Part shown: in pieces, positions 26,562 to 35,442 of the stretch
Numbering within the stretch: position 1 is the first letter of the stretch
Layout: each line of letters begins with the position of its first letter
DNA from: Membranihabitans maritimus
GTDB lineage: Bacteria; Bacteroidota; Bacteroidia; Chitinophagales; Saprospiraceae
Length of the DNA: 64,000 bases
NCBI RefSeq assembly: GCF_021729145.1
Contig: NZ_JAJSLW010000002.1
Location: 248,001-312,000, forward strand
Direction: 5' to 3'
Made by a program: the position numbers and the translations under genes
The notes under the pieces: model-generated
Databases searched by the model: none
Told to the model about the DNA's origin: nothing
The model's input: only the letters and a program-made list of their open reading frames with translations

Positions 26562-27518
26562 CTATTTGGTATGGATGGGAGGATATTGTGGCGAATGGGA
26601 ATGGCTACTAATTGTTTCCAATAGGGAATTAATTTTTGACCGGGAAACTGGTACACATTGTTCAGAGTTTTTCATAATTAATGTGAAATCACGTGCATTA
26701 CCGGAGGCCGTTTCTATTTGGTTGAGGTTGACGATAAAACTGCGGTGCACTCGCCAAAAGTAATCTCGATTTAATAAAGATTCTGCATAGCTAAGTTTAT
26801 TTCTTACCAATTGGCTAGCTAGTTTTTTGCCAGAATCTAAATAATAAATATTGAAATAATTCCCGTCTGCCTTTATAAACTGAATATCAAATATGTTTAT
26901 CTGGCAGGCGGGTTTGTCATTCTCATGTAGAAACCATACCCTGTCTTTGTCAGGTCCGGAAATATTTGAAGCAACCCTTTTTTTGACATGTAAATTTCTG
27001 ATCGCTTTATTGAGGATAAGAGCTCTTTTCAATTGTTTTGTCCTATGGTTGTATTGTTCAAAAAGGACCAATCCAATTACCGGGAAGATACTTACTACTA
27101 TTGTCCGTAGGTAAACCTTTTGGAAAAGAAGTAAAGGAGGTTCTTCCGAAAACTGGAAAAAGTAAAGAAGAAAATGAAAGAATGCAATCGCAGATATAAC
27201 GGAAATAAAAAGGATCATTTCTTTTCCAATGGTCCAATTTTCATTCCGGGTCCACCGGGGGAATAGTATTTTTATAGCAGAAACGACGAGCCATACACAT
27301 CCGGAAGCAATAAATGCGCTGGCGAAGGCATGAATAACCCGGATATAAATAGAGGCGTCTGATATATCAAATGGAGCTAACATGAATATAATTACGAAAG
27401 TGAGTAACCCGGGAAGAATAATACTGGAAGTATTAAAAATAAAAGGATGAGGATTCTTCCAGATATATTTATTATCTAAACTTGTCACTTGATGTCTTTC
27501 AATTCCCCGGGCTTTCAT
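26562..27518 (-). CDS. Membrane-bound LytTR-domain transcriptional regulator
   Basis: Protein of 318 residues. Four hydrophobic helices fill residues ~30-165 (FNTSSIILPGLLTFVIIFML, IHAFASAFIASGCVWLVVSAI, MILFISVISAIAFFHFLLYFF, VYLRTIVVSIFPVIGLVLF). A LytTR DNA-binding domain occupies ~205-305, with FIKADGNYFNIYYLDSGKKLASQLVRNKLS and the conserved FWRVHRSFIVNLNQI. There is no receiver domain, so it is a one-component membrane sensor-regulator, a common Bacteroidota type. It begins 21 bases after the TraB/GumN gene and precedes an outer-membrane-type gene, all on the minus strand. The signal is unknown. Confidence 0.9.
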   Translation of the reverse strand: MKARGIERHQVTSLDNKYIWKNPHPFIFNTSSIILPGLLTFVIIFMLAPFDISDASIYIRVIHAFASAFIASGCVWLVVSAIKILFPRWTRNENWTIGKEMILFISVISAIAFFHFLLYFFQFSEEPPLLLFQKVYLRTIVVSIFPVIGLVLFEQYNHRTKQLKRALILNKAIRNLHVKKRVASNISGPDKDRVWFLHENDKPACQINIFDIQFIKADGNYFNIYYLDSGKKLASQLVRNKLSYAESLLNRDYFWRVHRSFIVNLNQIETASGNARDFTLIMKNSEQCVPVSRSKINSLLETISSHSHSPQYPPIHTK

Positions 27519-27539
27519 ACTATATTGTATCTGCGAACT

Positions 27540-28412
27540 CTATTTGACCATTACAGGCGTGATAGTGTAACCAAGTTTTTTTAATTGATTTATTAATCCG
27601 CATTCGTACATAAGGTGACTTAGTCCAACAGCAATAAAACAATTATCAGAATCCAGGTATTTCTGAAGAGAATCCATCCATTTTAGGTTCCTGTCGGTCA
27701 GCATAAGTGTGTTTTGACAGGGTTTTTCTAGTTGATAGTCTATATCCATCTGACGATACCATTCTGTTTCTTCACAATTATTGCTATTTCCGGATTTAAT
27801 GTGTTTAATTATAGAGGAGAGTCTTTTTTTGTGTACTTTTCTGGGCATACCCTCCACATCTTTATTGATGATTTTTATTTGATCTTCAGTTGTTTCAAGT
27901 CCGACTAATTTCAAGTTTTGTTTTTTTGCTTTATTGCCGATATAATCATCCAGGGATAGATAACTATCATTGGTGTCTTTGGTTAGGCAATACTTTTTTT
28001 TATAGTGCCTGTTAAGGAAAACATACATTTCTGTAGGGGTCATTTTTTTGAAATCGGTTGGACTGTTGGCAAAAAGGTCTTTTATAAATGATAAATCTTT
28101 TTTATTCAGATACTTCTTCCATTTGATGGCATTTTCTCTTTGGTTGATAATATCTTCTGCCATTTGGCCGGGAATATTCAGATTTTCTTTGACCAAAATG
28201 TTGCATGTGGAAAGGTATTGGTTGGCCAGGGTTAATGAATCGAAAAAGGATTTTCCAAAAGCATGGTGTGTGCCAAATAAATACGAGACCTGATCGTGAT
28301 GAGTTGAGGTGATTTTAAAAAGGACGGTATTAGATGTATTTACAGCTGATCCCATGGCCCATTGAATACTAAAAAAGAATACTGAAAAAGTGATTTTTAA
28401 TGTGTTGGTCAT
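27540..28412 (-). CDS. TraB/GumN family protein
   Basis: Exported protein of 290 residues (signal peptide ITFSVFFFSIQWAMGS). Family hallmarks are present: SYLFGTHHAFGKSFFDSL near residue 44, KMTPTEMYVFLNRHY near 128, and the C-terminal CFIAVGLSHLMYECGLINQLKKLGYTITPV, in which the GxSH histidine corresponds to the GxxH of TIKI-type metalloproteases. The paired His in the first motif (GTHH) and the late His support a metal site. TraB/GumN proteins are proposed metal-dependent proteases; activity here is inferred. It is packed between mepB (23 bases upstream) and the LytTR gene (21 bases downstream). Confidence 0.87.
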   Translation of the reverse strand: MTNTLKITFSVFFFSIQWAMGSAVNTSNTVLFKITSTHHDQVSYLFGTHHAFGKSFFDSLTLANQYLSTCNILVKENLNIPGQMAEDIINQRENAIKWKKYLNKKDLSFIKDLFANSPTDFKKMTPTEMYVFLNRHYKKKYCLTKDTNDSYLSLDDYIGNKAKKQNLKLVGLETTEDQIKIINKDVEGMPRKVHKKRLSSIIKHIKSGNSNNCEETEWYRQMDIDYQLEKPCQNTLMLTDRNLKWMDSLQKYLDSDNCFIAVGLSHLMYECGLINQLKKLGYTITPVMVK

Positions 28413-28435
28413 GGTTTTGAAGAGTTTTTTCGAAA

Positions 28436-28999
28436 TTATCTAGCGTTGTATAATTCCCTTATTTTATCAAAATTATTGATTTTACTAATTTCGTAAAAAT
28501 ATTTCAGTTGCCATTTTTGTGTCCGTATCGATTGTTTGTTGGTAGGGGAATCCCACTTCGGATAAACACGGAAAGCCCTTTTTCCTTCCTTACTTTCGGT
28601 AGTAATAATTCCTTTTTCGATCAATACGGATTTAGGAAATACAAACTGTCCAAAAAACTTTTCTTTGCTAACATTTACAATGTAAAAATCTATAGGGTCG
28701 GTATCTGAAAAGGGTGCAATGGAGCCCTTTTCTAATCGCTTCCAAAATGTAACAAATTGGCCTTTTTTTTTAGGCGTAATTTTGGCATTCCTACACAGTA
28801 CCTTCCGTCCATTCACTGTAAATTGGCAAGCATTATACTCTTTACCCTCCAATTCCGGGAAAAAATCGAAAATAACAAAGCCTATTTGATCATAAATATT
28901 CTTTATTACTCGAAGCGATTTTGGATCCATTCGAAGCGCTTTATTGGTGATAATTAGAAAAATGGAATGCCAGGAGCTTTCCAAGTTATTACTTTTCAA
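28436..28999 (-). CDS. mepB: MepB family protein
   Basis: Protein of 187 residues without signal peptide. The MepB signature appears as CQFTVNGRKVLCRNAKITPKKKGQFVTFWKRLEKGSIAPFSDTDPIDFYIVNV around residues 58-110, followed by GQFVFPKSVLIEKGIIT and a basic AFRVYPKWDSPTNKQSIRTQKWQLKYF. In Staphylococcus, mepB lies in the mepRAB locus, but its biochemical role is unsettled. The ATG at 28999 overlaps the stop of the upstream acetyltransferase gene by 11 bases, indicating coupling; an internal ATG at 28930 is an alternative. No MATE pump (mepA) or MarR (mepR) gene is nearby. Confidence 0.82.
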   Translation of the reverse strand: MKSNNLESSWHSIFLIITNKALRMDPKSLRVIKNIYDQIGFVIFDFFPELEGKEYNACQFTVNGRKVLCRNAKITPKKKGQFVTFWKRLEKGSIAPFSDTDPIDFYIVNVSKEKFFGQFVFPKSVLIEKGIITTESKEGKRAFRVYPKWDSPTNKQSIRTQKWQLKYFYEISKINNFDKIRELYNAR

Positions 29000-29486
29000 C
29001 TCCTACATATCTTTTCAGTTCATAAATATAACAGGTATCTCCTTCAAATTCTCTTTCTTCTGTAAAAGTAAATCCCAGCCTTTCATAAAATCTGTGCGCC
29101 TTGGTATTGGTTTTTAAAGGGTCAACTAGGATCGCATTTACTTTTTGGTCATTGAAACATCGTTTGATAATCAGATTCATTATTTGAGTACCATACCCTT
29201 TATTTAGATTATTTGTTTCTCCTATCCATATATCTATTGCTCTATTGTCAGGGTCTATTTTCCCCCAATAGTGGGTCTCCTCTTTTTGAGGGTCTATTAT
29301 TTGAACAAACCCTATTGGTTCTCCTTCCTCTTCTGCAATAAGTAATTCCCGCCAATCGGGATGGCGATTGAGTTCAATTTCCCAATTCCAATCTCCTTCG
29401 GGGTCACAGTCTATCACATGTTGCTTGGTATCCCAATAGGTAAGTAGTTCTAAATCATGGATTGAAGCGGGCCTGAATTGTATCAT
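28989..29486 (-). CDS. GNAT acetyltransferase, AAC(6')-like
   Basis: Protein of 165 residues with a full GNAT fold: the N-terminal strand MIQFRPASIHDLELLTYWDTKQHV, the GFVQIIDPQKEETHYWG strand, an acetyl-CoA loop (NLNKGYGTQIMNLIIKRCF, Q/R-x-x-G-x-G/A type) near residue 97, and a C-terminal DPLKTNTKAHRFYERLGFTF. The IDIWIGETNNLNKGYGT and NAILVDPLKTNTKAHRFYERLGF arrangement is that of aminoglycoside 6'-acetyltransferases and related proteins. Resistance is not established; many homologues acetylate other amines. Its ATG overlaps the DUF998 stop by 4 bases, and MepB is coupled downstream. Confidence 0.85.
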   Translation of the reverse strand: MIQFRPASIHDLELLTYWDTKQHVIDCDPEGDWNWEIELNRHPDWRELLIAEEEGEPIGFVQIIDPQKEETHYWGKIDPDNRAIDIWIGETNNLNKGYGTQIMNLIIKRCFNDQKVNAILVDPLKTNTKAHRFYERLGFTFTEEREFEGDTCYIYELKRYVGVEK

Positions 29487-30073
29487 TTTTGTATCTTTTC
29501 ATTTATTAATAACCCTACTGAGGAAATGGCTGTCCATCCAAAAACAATTCCGAACACCAGGCGATGAGTAATAGGTATGGTCCAGAAACCTAATACAAAT
29601 CCAATCATAGATATTACGATCAATACCGCCGTTATATTTGCTCGATTTCGAATACTAAATTTTAGTTTTTGATTACTACCAAGCCTTGAGAGACTGAATA
29701 ACCAACAAGCCAATCCCAGGCAAATAGCAACTGTATGGGCTTTGGAGACAGAAGTTGTTGACATTTCCAGGTTTGCGGGAATAGCTGTAAATGCAAAGCC
29801 AAGTCCAAATAATGCTAACAAAATAGACAGTATTTTGTCCTTTAATATCTTTCCATAGGATAGACCAAATGTTGAAAGTAATAGTCCAACAGTTATAAAA
29901 CCAATGATATTAAAACACAGTGCGTTGGGTTCTCCTTTTGCACCAAGTTTACTGATATAATCATTCATGAAGTCAAAACCCGGGTTTAGATTACCAAATG
30001 TTATTAAGGCGAAAGCAAATAATAATACTGAACAGAGGCCAATGGATCCAACGATTTTGTTTTTATCTTTCAT
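29483..30073 (-). CDS. DUF998 membrane protein
   Basis: Membrane protein of 196 residues with six helices (IVGSIGLCSVLLFAFALITFG, FNIIGFITVGLLLSTFGLSYG, ILSILLALFGLGFAFTAIPAN, TVAICLGLACWLFSLSRL, ANITAVLIVISMIGFVLGFWTI and a last one near 175-190). The DUF998 motif is the first-loop NPGFDFMNDYISKLGAKGEPNALCFN near residues 29-54. The family has no known biochemical function. It is the first gene of the tightly spaced minus-strand array DUF998, GNAT, MepB, TraB/GumN, LytTR and outer-membrane protein. Confidence 0.85.
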   Translation of the reverse strand: MKDKNKIVGSIGLCSVLLFAFALITFGNLNPGFDFMNDYISKLGAKGEPNALCFNIIGFITVGLLLSTFGLSYGKILKDKILSILLALFGLGFAFTAIPANLEMSTTSVSKAHTVAICLGLACWLFSLSRLGSNQKLKFSIRNRANITAVLIVISMIGFVLGFWTIPITHRLVFGIVFGWTAISSVGLLINEKIQK

Positions 30074-30188
30074 CTGATTTATTCAATCCTCATATTAAGT
30101 ACTACCCTACACGTTTTTAATTTTATTTTGTATTTAATTGAATGATGTTTTTGGAATTATTAAGGGATATTCTAATATTCTCCAATTT

Positions 30189-31496
30189 TTAAACATTCAT
30201 AGCGGTATGATTGAAAAAATTTTCCAACCATATCTGTTTATTCTTTACCTTATTATAGGTTTTTCCAAGTTGGCCTCTCAAATACACATTTATCCCTGGT
30301 TTGTCAGGCTGAGATGGCCAGATTTTCAATGCATCCGGTAAGTCATTGGGTAGAATTAATACAGGTGTTCCCATCCCGAAATCAATATCATACAATTTAA
30401 ATTTCAAAAAATTGTTAACATATAAACAAGTGGGTTTTTGAGCGTTCATAGCTTGTAAATCAAAAGGAGTAAAAGGTATCTTATATTTTGATGCAGCTAT
30501 ATTAAGCAATACATGTTCCTCAAGTAAATCAGTATTTTGCAATAGATATTTAGCGATAGTATTATCAATTATTACTGCAAGGTCTGACAAAGGATTCTCC
30601 GGGTTAAAATCTCTGGTTGTTATATTGCTCGTGGCGTTTCCAGCATACGAAGTTGGAAAAGAACTTAACCTACCTTTTAGATCAATCACTGAAACAAGTG
30701 AACAATTGGTAGTTGTTTTGAAGTTATTGAGTTTATAACTGAGTTTAATTAATATGGAAGATAACAAAGCGTGTTTGCTTAAATGACTTATCCCTTTTTT
30801 CTCGATTTGTTTTTGAATGGCGGAGAGGTAGTCTTCTGAAATATGGATGGGAGGAGAAACGATTTTTTCTATTCTCCTGAATTTCTGCCAGGTATATTGG
30901 ACAAGTGTATTGATGGAAACTGGCTTCCAACCCTTTTCGAGCATTAATTTATAGGCTTTGTTTTTTGAAGGAATTTTGTCAAAAAAGAGGTTTGATCTAT
31001 CGAGATCGATTGGTTGAATTGGTTTATTTTGATAAAGTTGTTCTAGGTTTTTAACAAACCTGAAAAATCCATTCCCGTCCAGGCAGACATGAGCACAGTG
31101 TATTATTAATAGGCACCCATCTTTTAACCTGACTATTTTTACGGACATCAGGGGTTCTTTGCCATTGACCAATTTTTTTATCTTGATCGGAGTTTTATAT
31201 AAATCAAAGCTCCTGGGTTGTTTTATTAGAGATAAAACTGAAATATGGTATTCTTCGTTTGAAAAATAGATTCCACCATTATTAAGGACGATTTCATTGG
31301 GCCCGTTCATTCTACCCGCAACATGAGGATAAAATTCCAATAGTTTAACTAGCGATGATTTCACTTTTTCTTCATTAAGGGGGTAATCAAATACCCAGAT
31401 TCCTTTAATTATCATTCGAAGACAGTTTAAATCCAACTGGCTAAGTTTCCATTCTGAAGGGATTGTTGTTTGTATGTTGGCATTTATTATTTCCAC
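30189..31496 (-). CDS. BAHD-type acyltransferase
   Basis: Protein of 435 residues with the layout of plant and fungal BAHD (HXXXD) acyltransferases, which move acyl groups from CoA to alcohols or amines. The catalytic HxxxD motif is H136-V-C-L-D140 inside IIHCAHVCLDGNGFF. A YAGNA segment at 284-288 matches the family's YFGNA turn. The structural DFGWG motif appears as D372-F-G-M-G376 after FLKFKLYD. The N-terminal sequence also fits (FYPHVAGRMN near residue 55, like FYPLAGR). There is no signal peptide, carrier-protein domain or NRPS gene nearby. Bacterial members are uncommon; substrates are unknown. Monocistronic, with ~115 bases to the DUF998 gene downstream. Confidence 0.82.
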   Translation of the reverse strand: MEIINANIQTTIPSEWKLSQLDLNCLRMIIKGIWVFDYPLNEEKVKSSLVKLLEFYPHVAGRMNGPNEIVLNNGGIYFSNEEYHISVLSLIKQPRSFDLYKTPIKIKKLVNGKEPLMSVKIVRLKDGCLLIIHCAHVCLDGNGFFRFVKNLEQLYQNKPIQPIDLDRSNLFFDKIPSKNKAYKLMLEKGWKPVSINTLVQYTWQKFRRIEKIVSPPIHISEDYLSAIQKQIEKKGISHLSKHALLSSILIKLSYKLNNFKTTTNCSLVSVIDLKGRLSSFPTSYAGNATSNITTRDFNPENPLSDLAVIIDNTIAKYLLQNTDLLEEHVLLNIAASKYKIPFTPFDLQAMNAQKPTCLYVNNFLKFKLYDIDFGMGTPVLILPNDLPDALKIWPSQPDKPGINVYLRGQLGKTYNKVKNKQIWLENFFNHTAMNV

Positions 31497-31580
31497 GTAA
31501 TACTACTACTACCCGTTTATTTTATTTGAATTGGTCCTACTAAGTTAAATTGTTCAAAATAGACAGAATTCCATTATTGA

Positions 31581-32087
31581 TCAGAGCTTTTGTTTTTTCC
31601 CATTTTTAATTAATTTATATGCCCAATCATAATGACTGGAAGTAGCCGAAACAAGGTATGAACCAAGGGAGGTGGAACCTGTCCATTGGTATCTTTTCTT
31701 CTCAAAAAGTTCTTCATTGGAATGCTTTTCTATAATCTTTATGACTTTTTTATAAGAGCACCGGAACATTTCATAGGCATCATCCAGGGTGATTTTATTA
31801 TATTTTTCCCAAATCCATTGATTAAATGCAGGAACAGTTTTCCATGAATAACCTTTTGCAGGCATGGCTGGCTTTTCCCCTTTCATACCTATGGTATACC
31901 AATTTAGCATCATTAAGTGCCAGTGGTGCAAATGAGCAATTACATCCCGAATATTTCTATTCATTGTACCAGGTGCAAAATCGGTTAGTTGTTCTTGTTT
32001 ATTCATTTAATCTATCAGCTCAATAAATCTATCGTAGTTTTTTTGGCTCAATGTGAGTAATTCAGTCTTTGTTTTTGGTCGGGGCAT
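31581..32087 (-). pseudogene. ClbS/DfsB-like DinB-fold gene interrupted by in-frame TAA
   Basis: Reading from the ATG at 32087 the frame gives MPRPKTKTELLTLSQKNYDR then FIELID, followed by TAA (32007-32009). In the same frame it continues directly with MNKQEQLTDFAPGTMNRNIR and the rest of a ClbS/DfsB protein (HLHHWHLMMLNWY, YQWTGSTSLGSYLVSATSSHYDWAYKL). Both halves belong to one family: the N-terminal MPRPKTK-x-ELL helix is universal in it. Reinitiation at the ATG directly after the stop could yield a 141-residue protein lacking helix 1. ClbS hydrolyses colibactin's cyclopropane; related proteins are four-helix bundles with other roles. A single base change or a sequencing error would explain the stop. 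Confidence 0.8.
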
Positions 32088-32169
32088 TAAAATATTATTT
32101 TTTAACCTGGGGTTCAAAAGCATGAAATATGGCTGCTCTTACTAAACTGAAAAAGAATTAAGACAATTA

Positions 32170-33231
32170 TTAAGGGAATAATATAGTAAAAATAAAAGTC
32201 ATAAACAAAGCTATAAGTATTACACCGTAAATAATATTAGTTCTACCTTTTGATAGCGAAAGCATTACTGTAAAAATAGATAATCCCAACAATAGCATAG
32301 TAATACTATCCAATCCCAACACAATGTCAATTCCAAAAAAGATACTCACAAATGCTACTGTAGGGATTGTCAAACCAATAGCTGCCAGAGATGAACCCAG
32401 TGCAAGGTTTAGACTTGTCTGAACATCGTCGTTTTTAGCGGCTTTGATGGCGGCTATGGCCTCCGGTAATAATATGACAGAAGCTATGATAATACCAAGA
32501 AGTGATTGAGGTAAACCGGCATCCACTATTATTTTCTCAATAGATGGCGAAATGGTTTTCGCTAACAAAACAACAATCGCCAGACTTGCTACCAGGAATC
32601 CGATATTCACATAGATTGGAAAATTGGGTTCATGGCTGTGTTGTTGAGCTGGCTGGTCCGGCACGAAATAATTCCGGTGACGAATGGTTTGTACATATAT
32701 AAAGGTACCATAGATAATAAAACAGATAATGGCTACAAATATCAACTGGGGGTTACTGAATTTTCCTTCGCCGGGATTCCCTACGTAATTCGGCAAAACC
32801 ATCGATAATACAAGTATAGTAATTAAGCTGACTAAAGCTGTATTGACGGATTTTTTTCCAAAAAATTGTTCAAAATGTTTGATACTACCGATAGTAATAC
32901 ATAGTCCGATAATCAAGGTCAATAGGATCATTACAGCTGCAAATACAGTATCCCGGGCCAAATACGCCGACTTTTCCCCGCCCGCCAGCATCAGAGATAC
33001 GATCAGAGCAACTTCGATGACCGTTACAGATACAGCCAAAATTATGGTGCCAAAGGGTTCCCCGACTTTATGGGCAATTAATTCCGAATGCAATACTGCA
33101 GATAGAATGGACCCTACCAACAATCCAATCACAATAATCTGACCCAAAAGATTTATTTGATAAAGGCCCATCGCATAGGCAATAATGGCCAGTAAGGGAG
33201 TTATTTTGTACCACTTGAGTAATTTCTTCAT
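32170..33231 (-). CDS. chaA: Calcium/sodium:proton antiporter, ChaA family
   Basis: Inner-membrane cation exchanger of 353 residues with about eleven helices. Two internal alpha repeats of the CaCA superfamily are visible: KVGEPFGTIILAVSVTVIEVALIVSLML near residues 55-82 and IIASVILLPEAIAAIKAAKNDDVQTSLNLALGSSLAAIGLTIP near 248-292. They carry the acidic residues E58, E73 and E258 that form the ion path. The loop at ~195-205 is His-rich (QQHSHEP) and may sense metal. It exchanges Ca2+ or Na+/K+ for protons; specificity is not readable. An 8-bp inverted repeat (33302-33309/33331-33338) sits in its upstream region. Monocistronic. Confidence 0.88.
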   Translation of the reverse strand: MKKLLKWYKITPLLAIIAYAMGLYQINLLGQIIVIGLLVGSILSAVLHSELIAHKVGEPFGTIILAVSVTVIEVALIVSLMLAGGEKSAYLARDTVFAAVMILLTLIIGLCITIGSIKHFEQFFGKKSVNTALVSLITILVLSMVLPNYVGNPGEGKFSNPQLIFVAIICFIIYGTFIYVQTIRHRNYFVPDQPAQQHSHEPNFPIYVNIGFLVASLAIVVLLAKTISPSIEKIIVDAGLPQSLLGIIIASVILLPEAIAAIKAAKNDDVQTSLNLALGSSLAAIGLTIPTVAFVSIFFGIDIVLGLDSITMLLLGLSIFTVMLSLSKGRTNIIYGVILIALFMTFIFTILFP

Positions 33232-33505
33232 TCGCTATTTTATTTTACCTGATTAACCATTGCGGTTTGGGAGTGTTGCGATATTATATAAAAATTACCA
33301 GAGTTTGAACTAAAAAATAAAAGTTGTGATTTCAAACTACAAAAAGCTTATGCTTTCTCCAAAAGTAAAAAGGAAGAGAAAGAAATCAACTAATTATAAA
33401 TCTACTTCTTGCACATATATTATATGTTACAGGACAAAATTAGCGGAAATTGTTTTGGCAAAAATGATAGCAATTTTTGAGGTCTGTTTTGATTTTATGG
33501 TTTGA

Positions 33506-33817
33506 TTAATTCTGAGGTGGAAATCCGAAAACGGCTAATATAAGGATGAAGATCCCGGTTAAGATTATTATTCCACTTGTTAAGACGTTCCCCAGGAATA
33601 AGAGTAGTATCCACAATTGCTTTTTAGATTGAGAATTAAACCAATTTCTGATAGTTAGCAGCCCGAACACCAATGAGACTAAAATTCCAGTCCAAAAGAT
33701 CCAATCGTAATCAAGAGGAAGTAGGTTGTATATAAATTTGAAATAGTTGCCACCTAGAAAGAAAAGTAAGAACGTTGCGATTCCTGTGATTCCGGTTAGG
33801 TAAATATTCTTGGCCAT
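33506..33817 (-). CDS. Small three-helix membrane protein
   Basis: Protein of 103 residues made almost entirely of three hydrophobic helices (YLTGITGIATFLLFFLGGNYF, WIFWTGILVSLVFGLLTI, LWILLLFLGNVLTSGIIILTGIFILILAVFGF) with short basic loops. I do not recognise the family. The start ATG at 33817 is the only reasonable one. Monocistronic between the antiporter and a DUF4242 gene. Confidence 0.6.
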   Translation of the reverse strand: MAKNIYLTGITGIATFLLFFLGGNYFKFIYNLLPLDYDWIFWTGILVSLVFGLLTIRNWFNSQSKKQLWILLLFLGNVLTSGIIILTGIFILILAVFGFPPQN

Positions 33818-34018
33818 TAGTAACCGTTACTTTAAAATTAGTAATAGTCTTATTCTGTTTTATCCAATTAATTCGGATTTTCCTTGATAGCTTTCTATGA
33901 AGGATGACTATAATTTAACAGAAATATCCGTAAACCCTGATATATATTATAAAATTTGGGTGCCAGAAACCTATTGATATACAATTTCATGCCCATTATT
34001 CAAATTAAGTCTATTCAT

Positions 34019-34423
34019 TTACTTCTCAGTATCCGGGCCAATAATCGCAGAAACCTTGCTAATCGACTGGGCCGGGGCGCCTACTTTCTCGGCGTGATCA
34101 TTTATAATAGATTTATCCATTGCTTTGTACACACAATATGTCTTGTCACCAACAACATAGCTGTGTATCCACTGGATTCCTGGGCCCATTTCTTCGATTG
34201 CCGAATTAGACTCCCTTGAAATGGCTTTTAATTCAGCGGGGGTAGAATTTCCTACGCCCTTCGCTTCTCTTTCAATTACATATGTGGCCATTTCTTTGTT
34301 GCTACTCATGATTTTTTCTTTTTTTTGATGTTGGTCGGAATAATTACACGAAGCCAAAAAGACTAATAAAAAACATATTGTCAATGGCTTACTTTTCGAG
34401 GTTTTAAAATTAAAATGTACCAT
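34019..34423 (-). CDS. DUF4242 lipoprotein
   Basis: Protein of 134 residues from the ATG at 34423 (a start at 34447 would add 8). The signal sequence LTICFLLVFLASC ends in a lipobox. After a short linker the whole DUF4242 domain follows: ATYVIEREAKGVGNSTPAELKAISRESNSAIEEMGPGIQWIHSYVVGDKTYCVYKAMDKSIINDHAEKVGAPAQSISKV. DUF4242 proteins (ferredoxin-like fold, some annotated nickel-binding) are usually cytoplasmic, so a lipidated version is slightly unusual. An internal ATG just before the domain (MSSNKEM) would give a cytoplasmic form. Function unknown; monocistronic. Confidence 0.85.
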   Translation of the reverse strand: MVHFNFKTSKSKPLTICFLLVFLASCNYSDQHQKKEKIMSSNKEMATYVIEREAKGVGNSTPAELKAISRESNSAIEEMGPGIQWIHSYVVGDKTYCVYKAMDKSIINDHAEKVGAPAQSISKVSAIIGPDTEK

Positions 34424-34545
34424 ATTTGAAATGTATTTAATTATCAATTATTTACCCTCAAAAATACGGGGAGGAGACATTAAAGACTTTGCTTAAAAGC
34501 TCAATGTTTTTGCTTTGCAGAGTAATTACAAATTCCGAGAGTTTT

Positions 34546-35415
34546 TTATTTATGGTTGTTTTGGCGGTAAGCACTAGGTGTTACACCATAGGTTTTCTTA
34601 AAAACCCTACTGAAATGGGATAAATTTTCAAAACCGCTTTCTATAGCAACCTCCTTAACGAGTCTATCACTGGTTTCTAACACCAGTTTGGCATGCTCTA
34701 ATTTTCTTTTCGTTAACCATTTACCCGGAGTGGTATGATAGTATTCCCGAAATTCTCTTTTGAATGTTGCGGGACTGCGTTGCGCAATTTTTGCAAACTC
34801 ATCAATGGTTAAATTAAAAGTATAATTGGTTTCCATTACTTCCCAAATAGGAGTCTTGAATTGATTTTGAATGCTATTGACATAGGCCAATAATCTTGCA
34901 TTGGATGGATCAGCTAATATGGTAAAAATTAATTCTTTGAATTTATGCTCCAGAAGCTTTTCGGGAGGAGGATTTTTTTTATCGAAATACGGAATTATGC
35001 TGAAGAAAAATGCCCGGGCCGTTTCATTAACTGTGATTTCTATAAACATTTCCTTTGGAGGATTGGGTAGGTTGTTTAGTGGCAAATACAATCTGTATTC
35101 ATCGAAAACTTTTCGCAAAAAATCGTCATTAAAATAAAAAGCCAATACTTCCCACCCCGATGTTTCATCCAACTCCTGCTTGTAGGCTGCTCTCCTAAGG
35201 AACAAGCTTTTGTTTTCAGTGAGAACCCATGATTTACCGCCCTGTTGGATTGTTTTTTTGCCTGATAAAGTAAAGGCTATTTCATTGAGGTGAGTAAAAA
35301 GCTCTAATTGTTTTTCTACTTGAGGGCAATGGTAATATACGAACAACATGTCTTTTACTGACAATTGATTGAATTTTTGGGGTTGACTGATTTTCAAGTC
35401 ATACGTATTGATCAT
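34546..35415 (-). CDS. AraC-family transcriptional regulator
   Basis: Protein of 289 residues from the ATG at 35415 (9 more from the 35442 start). The N-terminal half is a cupin-like effector domain of the Bacteroidota ExsA type (LFTHLNEIAFTLSGKKTIQQGGKSWVLTENKSLFLRRAAYKQEL). The C-terminal ~100 residues form an AraC double HTH (FNLTIDEFAKIAQRSPATFKREFREYYHTTPGKWLTKRKLEHAKLVL, VKEVAIESGFENLSHFSRVFKKTYGVTPSAYRQ). The target is unknown; the DUF4242 lipoprotein gene 123 bases downstream is a candidate by proximity. Confidence 0.9.
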   Translation of the reverse strand: MINTYDLKISQPQKFNQLSVKDMLFVYYHCPQVEKQLELFTHLNEIAFTLSGKKTIQQGGKSWVLTENKSLFLRRAAYKQELDETSGWEVLAFYFNDDFLRKVFDEYRLYLPLNNLPNPPKEMFIEITVNETARAFFFSIIPYFDKKNPPPEKLLEHKFKELIFTILADPSNARLLAYVNSIQNQFKTPIWEVMETNYTFNLTIDEFAKIAQRSPATFKREFREYYHTTPGKWLTKRKLEHAKLVLETSDRLVKEVAIESGFENLSHFSRVFKKTYGVTPSAYRQNNHK

Positions 35416-35442
35416 ATTTTTATAAAATAAAAAAATGATCAA

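Noticed and set aside
32007-32009. TAA in the ClbS-like gene as a recoding site
   Set aside because: No selenocysteine or pyrrolysine system uses TAA, and no frameshift or stem-loop signal is evident; mutation or error is simpler.
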